From contig QCXZ01000075.1 of assembly GCA_025024175.1 (NCBI GenBank), positions 4,092,001 through 4,156,000 on the forward strand: a stretch of 64,000 nt of DNA, written 5' to 3'. A program made the position numbers and the translations under genes. The notes under the pieces were generated by a model, which saw only the letters and a program-made list of their open reading frames with translations, made no database searches and was not told the origin of the DNA. This document shows positions 28,301-36,530 of the stretch, one piece after another (position 1 is the stretch's first letter; every line of letters begins with the position of its first letter). Source of the stretch: Rhyzopertha dominica (Eukaryota; Arthropoda; Insecta; Coleoptera; Bostrichidae).

Positions 28301-29091
28301 GTCATTTTGTTACTTCAGTCATTGTACAAAGGATTGTCTTCTTCAGCTAAAACTTCTAGTTTTTGATGTAAAAAGTTTTTTGACTATTCTGATTCTGAAT
28401 AATTCAGTGTGAGCTGCAATACAATTCAGAATAAAAAAAATTCTGTTTACATGTGACGTCGGCAGAAGTTTCTCTGACATTTTTAGTGAATGCTATATCC
28501 AAAACAGGATACTTTTTAGAACAAATTACAGAAGAACCAGATATAGAAGTTTTTTTGAACAACTGCTAATGATTTCAGTCCTTTTTTGCATGCTGTTTGT
28601 TTAAATGTTGTACTTTTTCCAACTTTTGTCTGATAGTCATTGCATTTTGTTTAGTTTCGATTGGATCACTTTTCTTTACCACCATTAGTGGCTAATAAAA
28701 GATTCATCGTTCATATTTATACATATAGCCTTTTTCCATGACTACAGTTACTGTCTTTAGAAGACATTGTTTCTTTATAGAAGAAGACTCAAGAATCTTT
28801 TACCTCTGTATTTTTATGTATATCTTTAAGTAGTAATTATGCACTGGTTAATTCACAAACATCCTTTCCCATCGACATACTCTAGTAACCTCTTTTACAG
28901 GTCTTGGTGATGGCGGTCACGGTGGTGGCTTCGGCGGCGGCGGTGGCGGCGGCGGATTCGGAGGTGGACTCGGAGGTGGACTCGGCGGAGGACTCGGCGG
29001 TGGGCTCGGCGGTGGTCACGGCGGCGGCGGTGGCGGAGGTGGAATCTCCTCTAGCTACGGTGCTCCGGCCAAAACCGGTGGACCCTACTGA
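10295..29091 (+). CDS. Tweedle (DUF243) cuticular protein A, 8 exons, 305 aa
   Basis: Spliced product of exons 10295-10309, 14549-14696, 15675-15704, 16454-16543, 18428-18615, 20960-21139, 27033-27108 and 28901-29091 (918 nt, all GT-AG, all phases compatible). Residues 1-16 ([16 protein letters not shown]) form a signal peptide, giving a mature N-terminus KPEAGY. Residues about 37-117 are Gly/Phe rich. Residues about 121-217 are the Tweedle domain: [14 protein letters not shown], then [24 protein letters not shown] and [12 protein letters not shown]. Residues 218-305 are again Gly rich and end [13 protein letters not shown]. Tweedle proteins are secreted structural proteins of chitin-containing cuticle; that role here is inferred from the family. 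The 918-nt coding sequence spans 18.8 kb because of large TE-bearing introns. Gene B is a convergent paralogue sharing three intron positions. The weakest element is exon 1. Confidence 0.88.
13021..14140 (-). mobile_element. Decayed mariner/Tc-type element in gene A intron 1
   Basis: About 25-base terminal inverted repeats: left TGGGTGTGCCAACTAAAAAT and right, inverted, AGAGTATGTCAGCTAAAAAT, both followed inward by CCGGAA, each flanked by TA. The 1120-bp interior reads on the minus strand as a broken transposase. Around 13590-13430 it gives [17 protein letters not shown] and [19 protein letters not shown]. Around 13370-13300 it gives [11 protein letters not shown], a form of the WPDxAxxHY block that holds the second catalytic Asp in insect mariner-like transposases. 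Frameshifts and stops abound, so it cannot make enzyme. The element sits about 400 bp before exon 2 in opposite orientation to the gene. Confidence 0.7.
14549..14696 (+). CDS. Gene A exon 2 (signal peptide end, first Gly block)
   Basis: Acceptor TTTTCAG ends at 14548; donor GTAAGT begins at 14697. Encodes [17 protein letters not shown], then [13 protein letters not shown], then a [13 protein letters not shown] stretch ending in phase 1. One unresolved base lies in the GCN (Ala) codon near 14632. A second AG ten bases inside the exon would put TAG in frame, so the first acceptor is preferred. The KPEAG just after the predicted cleavage site matches RPEAG in gene B. Confidence 0.85.
15675..15704 (+). 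CDS. Gene A exon 3, 30-nt Gly microexon
   Basis: Preceded by CACAG and followed by GTAAGC. With phase 1 at both ends it adds ten residues ([10 protein letters not shown]). Its last ten bases are nearly identical to the ends of exons 2 and 4, so it looks like a duplicated exon end. Being symmetric it can be skipped without a frame change. Confidence 0.75.
16454..16543 (+). CDS. Gene A exon 4, Gly cassette
   Basis: Acceptor TTTTCAG ends at 16453, donor GTAAGT at 16544, phase 1 at both ends, 30 codons. Encodes GHGGGGGF followed by repeats of GGGGGF. GC content is far above the surrounding intron. Confidence 0.85.
18428..18615 (+). CDS. Gene A exon 5 (Gly block and first half of Tweedle domain)
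   Basis: Acceptor TTCCAG ends at 18427; donor GTAATG at 18616. Enters in phase 1 and leaves in phase 0. Encodes a Gly/Phe run and then [19 protein letters not shown], with KHYKIIFIK as the last nine residues. The [13 protein letters not shown] and KHYKIIFIK blocks are diagnostic of DUF243. The intron boundary after FIK is the same in gene B. Confidence 0.95.
18870..20041 (+). mobile_element. Penelope-like element, 5'-truncated, in gene A intron 5
   Basis: The frame at 18883-19194 matches the end of a Penelope reverse transcriptase: [54 protein letters not shown]. The usual YVDD catalytic motif just before reads IIDE here, so activity is not expected. After a stop, 19237-19689 covers the linker and the GIY-YIG endonuclease, with EGVYKITCS then [12 protein letters not shown] and [11 protein letters not shown]. 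The middle segment that should contain YIG is missing. The 3' part (19690-20041) is the same sequence as the arms of the palindrome at 34805-35588, which fixes the element end near 20041. Orientation is the same as gene A. Confidence 0.88.
20960..21139 (+). CDS. Gene A exon 6 (second half of Tweedle domain)
   Basis: Acceptor TCTCTTAG ends at 20959; donor GTACGT at 21140; 60 codons, phase 0 at both ends. Encodes [34 protein letters not shown], and [11 protein letters not shown] at the end. The matching exon of gene B is also exactly 180 nt and differs at only a few residues near its start and at one Gln/His. Confidence 0.95.
21140..27032 (+). other. Gene A intron 6 (5.9 kb), no second gene seen
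   Basis: The largest intron. Mostly AT-rich without motifs. A GC/CpG-richer island at about 24190-24660 contains a 96-codon minus-strand frame (24356-24646) with no domain that I recognise. The longer frames at 22055-22435 (+) and 25375-25755 (-) are AT-rich and look like chance. Confidence 0.5.
27033..27108 (+). CDS. Gene A exon 7 (C-terminal Gly block)
   Basis: Acceptor TTTTGCAG ends at 27032, donor GTAAGT at 27109; enters phase 0, leaves phase 1. Encodes [17 protein letters not shown] and a short AGGGF segment. The leading Lys matches the first residue of the last exon of gene B, supporting the same intron position after YKTQ. Confidence 0.9.
27794..28340 (-). other. Coding-like degenerate block in gene A intron 7
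   Basis: On the minus strand, frames separated by a few stops give a continuous protein-like text. It starts near 28310 with [14 protein letters not shown] (a possible CxxC zinc ligand pair), continues with a basic [20 protein letters not shown] region and [19 protein letters not shown], and ends in the 87-aa frame 28057-27794 ([19 protein letters not shown] and [19 protein letters not shown]). I do not recognise the family. The composition suggests a dead mobile-element gene or retrocopy rather than a host exon. Confidence 0.3.
28901..29091 (+). CDS. Gene A exon 8 (Gly/Leu repeats and stop)
   Basis: Acceptor TTTTACAG ends at 28900; TGA at 29089-29091. Encodes [10 protein letters not shown], Gly runs, five near-tandem GGGL units (codons about 28967-29020), and a terminal [15 protein letters not shown]. 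The SSYGAP motif recurs in exon 2 and in gene B. Confidence 0.9.
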
Positions 29092-29397
29092 AGATATACT
29101 CAAGTTACCTCACTACCGACGGGCATCTACAACATCCCAGCACTGAACTACAGATGAGACGTGTAGTTCGTGTTCTGCCCGTCAAACGACGTCCCCGTAT
29201 CGACGGTTTTTTATGTCGACACCCCGAAGAAACCCCGCGTGGTGCTTTTGCCTTGCCTGATATGTTTTTTTTTGCTTTTTATTGAGAGGCCAGGTCGGGT
29301 TTTGTTGGGGATGTTGACGATCTTGTAAATACGTGCAATAATTGTGTTTTATTGTTTACCAATTTGTATTATTTTTGTATATTTTATTTTTTGCTAG

Positions 29398-29403
29398 AAT
29401 AAA
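29398..29403 (+). terminator. Polyadenylation signal of gene A
   Basis: Canonical AATAAA about 310 bases after the stop codon, with no earlier copy in the 3' UTR and a T/A-rich flank. Predicts a 3' UTR ending near 29420. Confidence 0.6.
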
Positions 29404-29769
29404 AAATACGGTGACAAATAACAAGTAGTGTAATTAAACCTCAAAACTAAGCATACCATAATGGAAAAAAACTTTAACCACAAGGATTCTGTGAGCCTAA
29501 ATACGTATTTCGGCAGCTAAGTGACCATTTTCAGTAGAGCGAAATACAATAATATAATATATAATATAATATATACAATAAAATTACAATAATAATATGC
29601 CGCAGCAGTCTGTGTAATCGAGATGGATAAGCGATTTGTTATGAAAACAGATCTACAAGAAAGGAAAAAGCATGTTGCATTATTTTCAATATAATTATAG
29701 AAATTGTATATGAAACCAGTAGAACGTATTTAGTGGGATTTCGACCTTGGAGTAGAAATTATTACACTC

Positions 29770-30622
29770 TTTTTTCCATTGCCAAGCTTTCGTATCTTTT
29801 TAATACATCATCAGGGCTACTACAATAACAAGGTACAGCTTAAATACATTTCTTAATAAATACATTCTTATGCTACTTACAGAAATTTGAGACAAAACCA
29901 ATTTAACATACCTTAAAATGTCAATTTTTATGGTGTCAGATTTACTAGACCATACTAGATTAAAAGTCCTGTTTATTATCACACAACAAAACAACCTATT
30001 AATTATTAGAACAATGCTGTAATTCCTGTGATAGTAAATACGTGTATATGTTACTTAAATTTTGGGTGTCTGTTTTTTTATTTATTACATTGTTAATTTT
30101 TTGTATATGATACATTCCTAATATTAACCTTTTGTTGGTATTACTTTCCATATCTAGAATTTTGATATTGTCCCAATTTATTCGATGTGAATCATTTAAT
30201 ACGTGTAAAGCTAATGCGCATCTATCTTTTTTCGTTGCTATATCACTCTTGTGTAAACTAATTCTATTTTGAATCCATTGTTTTGTTTGTCCCACGCATT
30301 TGCTACCACAATCTGTACAACTTAAACTCTATATTATATTTGAGTTAAATTTAACTGGTGCTTTAGTTTTAAGTTTGCTAAAGAGGTTTTTATCAGTTTA
30401 TATGGTTCTTATTCCAATTTTAATGTTTAAATTATGTAAGGATTTTATTATATTATTCGTGAGCCCAGTTATGTTTAGGAGATATCCATACAATTGAACT
30501 TCATTATTTATAGGTAAGTTTTGTTGTGTTGTTTGCTCTACCAAACTAACAGTACCTTCAGATGTCATGCTTCGAGGCTCAATCACTTGATAGTGAGAAA
30601 GAAGAATGGACGATTGACACAA
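29770..30622 (-). mobile_element. Second Penelope-like element relic, GIY-YIG end
   Basis: Minus-strand frames 30622-30398 and 30295-29999 form the C-terminal part of a different PLE. They read NNIIKSLHNLNIKIGIRTI, then KLKTKAPVKFNSN, then after a 2-base shift CTDCGSKCVGQTKQWIQNRI and DRCALALHVLNDSHRINW. Cys-x2-Cys then (Y)VGQTK..R.(S/R)..H is the GIY-YIG nuclease core as found in Penelope elements. The first GIY strand is damaged by the shift and a stop. The following 200 bases include a hairpin with a CTGATGA ... GAAA arrangement (29788-29814). This copy belongs to a family different from the 19-kb PLE. Confidence 0.8.
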
Positions 30623-30892
30623 GCCACAAAATGTAGTAGTGTTGCTAACGTTGCCTAATCGCTGAAAGAAATCGACTCATTTTTGTGTTAATTGTGTAAA
30701 GTATAGAAACTTACACAACGCGCCCGTGACTGCCACAATTACGTGGATGGCCCGAATCTTCTCGCTGGAAGCTCAGCAGAACGCAGTTCCTTCCAATTCA
30801 AGTCAGTTTACCTTCCTTCAGTTTGGTGTAGAACGCGCAAGACAGCACTTGTTTGATAAATTCTAATATAGTCCACTGAACTGATAATTGCT

Positions 30893-31803
30893 ATACGCCC
30901 CAACAAAGTATAAAGGTATTATAGAGGCCTGGAAAAAAAGACTTACGGCTGAAATTGATAAAATGCTGCAGTTAATGAATACTTGAAAGGAAATAGAGGA
31001 AAAAATAAAAAGCAAAGTCAACTGTATATGTATAACAATTAAACTTATAAGCAATATATCCTCTGTTTCAGGATAAGCGGAGACAAAAAGTAGCAGTCAA
31101 GGACGCAAGACTGAAGCGACGTAATGCCCAAACAAGAAGAAAACTACAAAACAAAGTATTCGAAAGTATCGCGAGTAAGTTTTACAGGTCATTGGGAAGT
31201 GGACGTAAAGAGAATGAAGATATCCATTTAAAGAAAACAGAACGAAACGATACACGAATTTTAGAAACTTTTTTGGGGTAAATCTTCTAGCTACAATAAA
31301 ATTGCGACACGGCTACCTATTATCCATTCATCAACTAAAAACGTGAAACCAATGCAACAGATTACTGTCACCGAAAACGACACACAAACTACTATCATAA
31401 ACTTGCAAACTGAAAAACACCTGGCAGAGATGGTATTCAAAATTATTGGCTAAAATACTTTACTAGTGCACATAAAAACCTAGGTCTAGCCTTCTTCAGC
31501 TTGCTCGAACAGCCAGAGAATACACCACAGTTTTTGACTACGCGCCACCCATTACTGCTGTATAAAAAGGGGTAACTACAGACCCGTAACCTGTTTATCA
31601 ACCATGTGTAAGTTACTCACTTCAATTATCGCCCAAAAGATCTATCAGCATTGCGACAGCAACCACAGAATGGCATGGGAACGGAAAGGCTGCATAAAAG
31701 TGTCCAAACTTAAGCATCTGCTACATAGACTATACTAAGGCCTTCGATTCAGTTCCCCACGAATGGTTGATGGAGGTTTTACAAATGTATAATATCTGAA
31801 GAT
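30893..31803 (+). pseudogene. R4/Dong-like LINE reverse transcriptase relic
   Basis: Plus-strand text in several frames: YKGIIEAWKKRLTAEIDKML (about 30910-30970), a basic linker DKRRQKVAVKDARLKRRN (31071-31130), GIQNYWLKYFTSAHKNLGL (about 31430-31490), NYRPVTCLSTMCKLLTSII (31573-31630), and IDYTKAFDSVPHEWLMEVL (31725-31790). The GIQN-WLK-FT-xH and NYRPITCL blocks resemble the R4/Dong group of LINEs, whose endonuclease is of the restriction type; clade assignment is by pattern only. Broken by stops and cut off after the first catalytic block (KAFDSVPH); no FADD is found. Confidence 0.72.
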
Positions 31804-31954
31804 GCTGTAAGACTGCTACAGCATCTTACAAAGCAGTGGTCTACAAATTTACATTTAAATGGACATGAATATCTTGAGTATTTGATGTAGTATATGGTAA
31901 ATATTTACAAAATTATCGCTGCATTTTCTCCAACATATTGACATAGGTGATACA

Positions 31955-32265
31955 ATTCTAATTTAGATCTGACATATGCAAAAGTCAACACTCTGAAAGT
32001 CCTTAGTGCTACGTAAAATAAAACCCATGGTTTTTGAAACCTGGCTATAAATATGATTTATATGTAGAGAAAAGGACAATTCATGATCCACAATTAACCC
32101 AAATAAATAGCACATCATTAATAGTATAGTCAAATACTTCTTGATGAAAAACGACATNACGCAGCAAATTCAACTTACTTTTAACACACCAATAATTGGC
32201 CACGGAATCAAGGTTCTTCAAACTGTAGCAATCATCTAAACTATTCACACTCATTTCTTCAGTTA
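31955..32265 (-). pseudogene. jockey/CR1-like LINE fragment
   Basis: Minus-strand frame 32157-31963 reads LIVDHELSFSLHINHIYSQ and SKTMGFILRSTKDFQSV; just upstream the text matches ...LDDCYSLKNLDSVANYWCV. It is the same family as the copy at 51745-52742 (DLGVIMDNELSFSLHINHIC), which serves as its internal reference. Only about 300 bp survive. Confidence 0.75.
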
Positions 32266-34333
32266 CTTTTTGATGAACCTTAGTAAACCTGCATTTTTTA
32301 GAAACTAAAAAAATATGCTTTAACGAATATATATTATGTACTACATGACTTATGCAAAATAATAGTCGCTGTAAAAATGTTGTGATGTACTAGTTGCTTA
32401 CAAAATACTTTACTTACAATAAGAAATAGTTTGAATTTAAAGTTATGTTGTTGAAACTTGTAGTTTCTAAAGTTTCCACTGTTAGGTGGCTTTTGCCAAT
32501 TGCATTACACAAATTTTAACAAGGATTCATCCTTATTCTGTTTCACGCAAAACCTTTTAAAATGATACATCAGCACATCTAACGTAAAAAGGCACATAAT
32601 ATCAAGTGGACTTAATAATTTCCTTTAACAATAAATACTAAATCACTTGTTACAGTTTACCTATAACTTTACTTGTGACTTAGTACTGTTTCCACAAAAC
32701 AGGTTTCCTCTAGTTTTACACGTAATAAACGTTACCTCTAGAAAGTAGAACATATACCAAAAACATAAAAAATTAAAATTTGTGATTTAACACAGTTGAC
32801 CTCTAGGTACACATATATTTTTACTATTTCCTTTATACTTTGAGATATTTGCAGTGGTAAATGGATAGAGATAAGCAATATTCAGAAGGTCATAACTTAG
32901 ATAACTTGCAACTTGCAAAGTCTAAAAGCTAACGGTAGTTTATATGAATTTTATACAGAGTGTCGATAATGTAACAGAATTCAAAACAACGGTAATTTGC
33001 AAAGATTGAAAAACAAAACACTGAAACAAGTAACTTAAGATTTAAAATGAGCTTTATTTTAAGACGTTGCAACGGAGCAGTCTGTTAATATCACAAAGAT
33101 ATAACGTCAGCAAATGTTTTTTTTACAAAAGCATATATATTTTATTTTATTTGTTATTTACCCCTGTATTATCTAAGGAATTCAGTTACGTCATCTGCTA
33201 TAAAAAATCAATCAAAATGAGTACAACTGAAAAAATAGGTATTTGACACATTTATAAAACGACGTTCAGAAAAATTACATAGGGAGGTACAACAAGCAAA
33301 TGTTCAAAGGGTAGTTTAGTCACTTTACACGATACATATCACACCTCAAAAAATTATTCAAGGGCGTAACCTAGGTTAAATCTGCTCGCAGGTACTTTAT
33401 GTTCCATCAGACCGCAGCATGCACTTATTGAATATCTTGAATTAAGGAAGACCGTTACAAAAGTAACAAAAACGTCGACTAATAAGTATCAATAGACAAA
33501 AAGTTGTCGCTTATAGATTCTAGTGAAACTGAGTAAATTTAAAATCTACAGATGCTGGAATCTAATTATGATAACTTTTAGTTTTTTGATACTCATCGCG
33601 TAATTACTGTTTTTTTTTGAATTATTGTTGATTGTCGCAAAAGCCGACTTAGTAAAGACTGGCAGTGATAATATTCTTAGTGACGGTTCTCATACAAGTA
33701 AATTGCATGTTTAATTGAAAAGATACGTTTAAAGAGACTCAACGATCCATATTTATAGTGATGGTAAGTTTTGGCGGAGTCCAGAGTCATTTGCTGTTAG
33801 TATACTTGTTGCAGGATTTTACGAAATGGGTAGTGTGAAGGATTTTCCAAAATCTGGTGTTCTCAAATTAAATGACGACACAATAATAAATATTTATATG
33901 CATTATGCTTTAGGTGGCAATAAAGAACCAGGAACACCACTTAACAGTGGGCAAACTTTATCAAAAGGTAACATTTCATTCTTATAAAATCCAATTGATG
34001 CATAAGCTTCAGGACGACGATCCTGACCAACATTCAGGGTTTTGCGATGTGCTGATCAGAACACGTAATTATTAAATACGAGCCTTAACACAAAAATGTT
34101 CGGACATCAACTGATCTTTCGTAAAAGTTTTAAAATTTCTGTAGGGGATTCAATATCATGTTTTTCATTTATAGGACACTATAATATGTATTGTTTTAGA
34201 TCATATTTACGACATTGTTTTGAAATAAAATAATACTGATTTATAAAACTAAACTAATGTTGCTAACAATGCAATATTTATTGACACATAAATGTTCGGA
34301 CAATACAAGTCGATAGCTGGTTGCGTCTCCCCT

Positions 34334-34543
34334 TCACTTAATAACTGCTTTTATTCTGGCAAGTATAGTTTTTACAAGCTTTTCGCAATCTTCTGCGGTA
34401 AAAGAATCCCATGTATTTTGCAATTTTACTCGCAAATCAGAAATGTTGCGCTGCGGATCATTTCTTAATTGCTGCTTCATCTTGTGCCATATAGTTTCGA
34501 TTACATTTAGATCAGTACTGCTGGAGGGCCAGTCAAAGACGGA
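34334..34543 (-). pseudogene. Tc1-like transposase C-terminal fragment
   Basis: Minus-strand frame beginning NISVFDWPSSSTDLNVIE and continuing TIWHKMKQQLRNDP, ISDLRVKLQNTWDSF, and LVKTILARIKAVIK before TGA (34336-34334). The DWPSxSxDLNxIExxW block carries the last catalytic Glu of the Tc1 DD34E triad; the two Asp blocks are absent. It starts abruptly where a terminal repeat is fused through a shared ACATTT. Confidence 0.85.
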
Positions 34544-34763
34544 AATGTTCGGACATCAACTGATTTTTCGTAAAAGTTTGAAAATTTCCGTAAGAGATTC
34601 TATATCATGTTTTCCATTTATAGGACACTCTAATATGTATTGTTTTGCATCATATTTACGACATTGTTTTGAAATAAAATAATACTGATTTATAGAACTT
34701 AGCTAATGTTGATAACAATGCAATATTTGCTGACACATTAATGTTTAGACACGTTAGTAAAAC

Positions 34764-34777
34764 AAATAAATAGCAAG
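34764..34777 (+). repeat. Target-site duplication, left of the PLE palindrome
   Basis: AAATAAATAGCAAG, repeated exactly at 35589-35602 immediately after the right arm. Between this copy and the left arm are 27 extra bases (34778-34804) found in neither arm nor flank. Supports insertion of the inverted pair as one event. Confidence 0.65.
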
Positions 34778-34804
34778 GGTGAATGCTTTCAGCGTCCATA
34801 ATAT

Positions 34805-35588
34805 AATAAGATAATATTTTGTCGGATAGATCGCTGTCTCTTGAAAAACACTGACAAAAAATTAATAGTCTGACGTTTCAATTACAACTGTAATCTTTGT
34901 CAAAGACGCAGAACCTCAAAATTTGCCTGACACAAGTTCAAACAAATTTTTGAAAGTAAATAAACAAATCACCAAGGAAGCGAGACGTCATAGAAACAAC
35001 GTGCCAACCTGATAAAAAAGGAACCTAACGATGAAAAAGGAACTACCTACCTACTAGATATACACGAACTACTTGATAAAAGATAACTACAAAATAGCCT
35101 TCCAAATGTCACCTAACTCATAATTTCCATAATCCCTATTAAAATTATTAGTATTGCTACATATTTCTATAGCTTCTTTTATTAGACGTTTGTGATAATA
35201 TTTTTCTCTAATAAAAGAAGCTATAGAAATATGTAGCAATACTAATAATTTTAATAGGGATTATGGAAATTATGAGTTAGGTGACATTTGGAAGGCTATT
35301 TTGTAGTTATCTTTTATCAAGTAGTTCGTGTATATCTAGTAGGTAGGTAGTTCCTTTTTCATCGTTAGGTTCCTTTTTTATCAGGTTGGCACGTTGTTTC
35401 TATGACGTCTCGCTTCCTTGGTGATTTGTTTATTTACTTTCAAAAATTTGTTTGAACTTGTGTCAGGCAAATTTTGAGGTTCTGCGTCTTTGACAAAGAT
35501 TACAGTTGTAATTGAAACGTCAGACTATTAATTTTTTGTCAGTGTTTTTCAAGAGACAGCGATCTATCCGACAAAATATTATCTTATT
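34805..35588. repeat. 382-bp perfect inverted repeat made of PLE 3' ends
   Basis: Left arm 34805-35186 and right arm 35207-35588 are reverse complements over 382 bases with no mismatch that I could find by eye, separated by 20 bases. Each arm is the 3' end of the same PLE family as the copy at 18870-20041, including the last codons ([17 protein letters not shown], then [13 protein letters not shown] and a stop) and the 3' UTR. The left copy points leftwards and the right copy rightwards, joined at their 5'-truncated ends. It sits inside the Tc1-like 5' UTR. Confidence 0.9.
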
Positions 35589-35602
35589 AAATAAATAGCA
35601 AG
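35589..35602 (+). repeat. Target-site duplication, right of the PLE palindrome
   Basis: Second copy of AAATAAATAGCAAG, directly abutting the end of the right arm, followed by the Tc1-like 5' UTR running to the ATG at 35681. Confidence 0.65.
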
Positions 35603-35680
35603 CCTTGGAAACAAAAGAATATGTTTCCATGTGACTTTAAACTTGACAATTAAGTCGATTAGATATCAATTGACTACAAA

Positions 35681-36096
35681 ATGTCACGCGGTCAAGCAAC
35701 TAATCGTGAAATCAGAGAATTAATTGTAAAACTGTTTCACCAAGGAAAAACGTTTCGGGATATTGCTAAGCAAATAAATGTCGCAAAGTCCACGGTGTCA
35801 GATATTGTGAAAAAGTATAGAGAAACGAGTTCAATTCAAATTTCAAGACATGGTGCTGGTCGGCCACGCAGTCACTTCCAGAATGCAAAGATGTCTTGTT
35901 CGGATTTGTAAAACTGATCGTCGAAGTACATTAAGAGAAATAACAGCAAAATGGAATGAAGAAGCAATGGGAAATGTTTCACGAGAAACGTGTCGTCGTT
36001 GGATTCATAACTCTGGTTTACATTTTTATAAGGTACATGGCTGCAAGACAACAACATTTCCGTCCTTGACTGGCCCTCCAGCAGTTCTGATCTAAA
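35681..36096 (+). pseudogene. Tc1-like transposase N-terminal fragment with internal deletion
   Basis: ATG at 35681. The first frame encodes a paired-type helix-turn-helix (REIRELIVKLFHQGKTFRDI, INVAKSTVSDIVKKY) and GRPR. Near 35880 a one-base shift moves it into the second frame, with ICKTDRRSTLREITAKWNEE and RETCRRWIHNSGLHFYK, the second DNA-binding subdomain. At about 36040 the text jumps to DNNISVLDWPSSSSDL, which belongs to the C-terminal third, so the region holding both catalytic Asp residues has been deleted. It may still encode a DNA-binding-only peptide. Confidence 0.8.
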
Positions 36097-36530
36097 GGTA
36101 ATCAACAATGCCGTAAATATGATGTAAAACAATACATATTATAGTGTCCTATAAAAGACTTTTACGAAAAATCAGTTGATGTCCGAACATTTTTGTGTCA
36201 GGGCTCGTATTCTGTTTTCCAACTAAGCAACTTTTTGAACATTTACTCCGTTTCAATCAGCTTAAAATAAATCCCTTTCTAAATCATTTTGAGGGTTTTT
36301 GCAAAGAACGCTTGTTTTGAATTTTATGCGTTGCTTTATCGTCACTGTATTTAATCAAACGACTGCTTTGTTTGTATTGTGTTTAATAAACATTTTGTAT
36401 AAAATTACACAATGCTAGTATACATACAAAAACACGACTAAATGCTTAATACAATACATAAATATAACTTAAACGCAGACGCCACAGCGTCTAAGGTAAA
36501 GCTTTTGCTGGTCACGTACATCTAAAGCTA

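Larger units (their letters stand above)
34079..36207 (+). mobile_element. Rearranged Tc1-like element with IR/DR termini
   Basis: Termini CGAGCCTTAACACAAAAATG (34079) and, inverted, CGAGCCCTGACACAAAAATG (to 36207), flanked by TA. A long terminal repeat unit of about 220 bp has the motif AMAWAAATGTTCGGACA at its outer and inner edges (34087-34106 and 34283-34302), the IR/DR design known from Sleeping Beauty-type Tc1 elements. A second copy of the unit in the same orientation lies at 34541-34750. Between the two units is a minus-strand transposase C-terminus; right of the second unit is the 5' UTR, the PLE palindrome, and a plus-strand transposase N-terminus that jumps to the catalytic-end sequence and a shortened right repeat. 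It therefore combines parts of at least two copies and is not autonomous. Confidence 0.75.
32956..36347 (+). mobile_element. Mariner-like element split by nested insertions
   Basis: Left end CAGAGTGTCGATAATGTAAC (32956) and right end, inverted, CAGTGACGATAAAGCAAC (up to 36347) continue into a shared AATTCAAAACAA, and both are flanked outside by TA. Removing the Tc1-like insertion at 34079-36207 leaves about 1.26 kb, the normal size of a mariner. The left half carries the N-terminal transposase in two frames. At 33733-33987 it reads FYEMGSVKDFPKSG and LNDDTIINIYMHYA, a helix-turn-helix region with the GS-KD-P-SG linker. After a shift, 33984-34076 reads YKIQLMHKLQDDDPDQ and FCDVLIR. The catalytic part is not visible right of the insertion. 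Terminal matching was done by eye and includes mismatches. Confidence 0.6.

Noticed and set aside
28882..29146. Frames rich in Ala/Ser/Thr over gene A exon 8
   Set aside because: Shadow frames of the Gly-rich exon; they lack any signal and cross the TGA at 29089.
34438..34685. Plus-strand frame 34443-34682
   Set aside because: Runs across the antisense of the Tc1 transposase and into the terminal repeat; no independent coding character.
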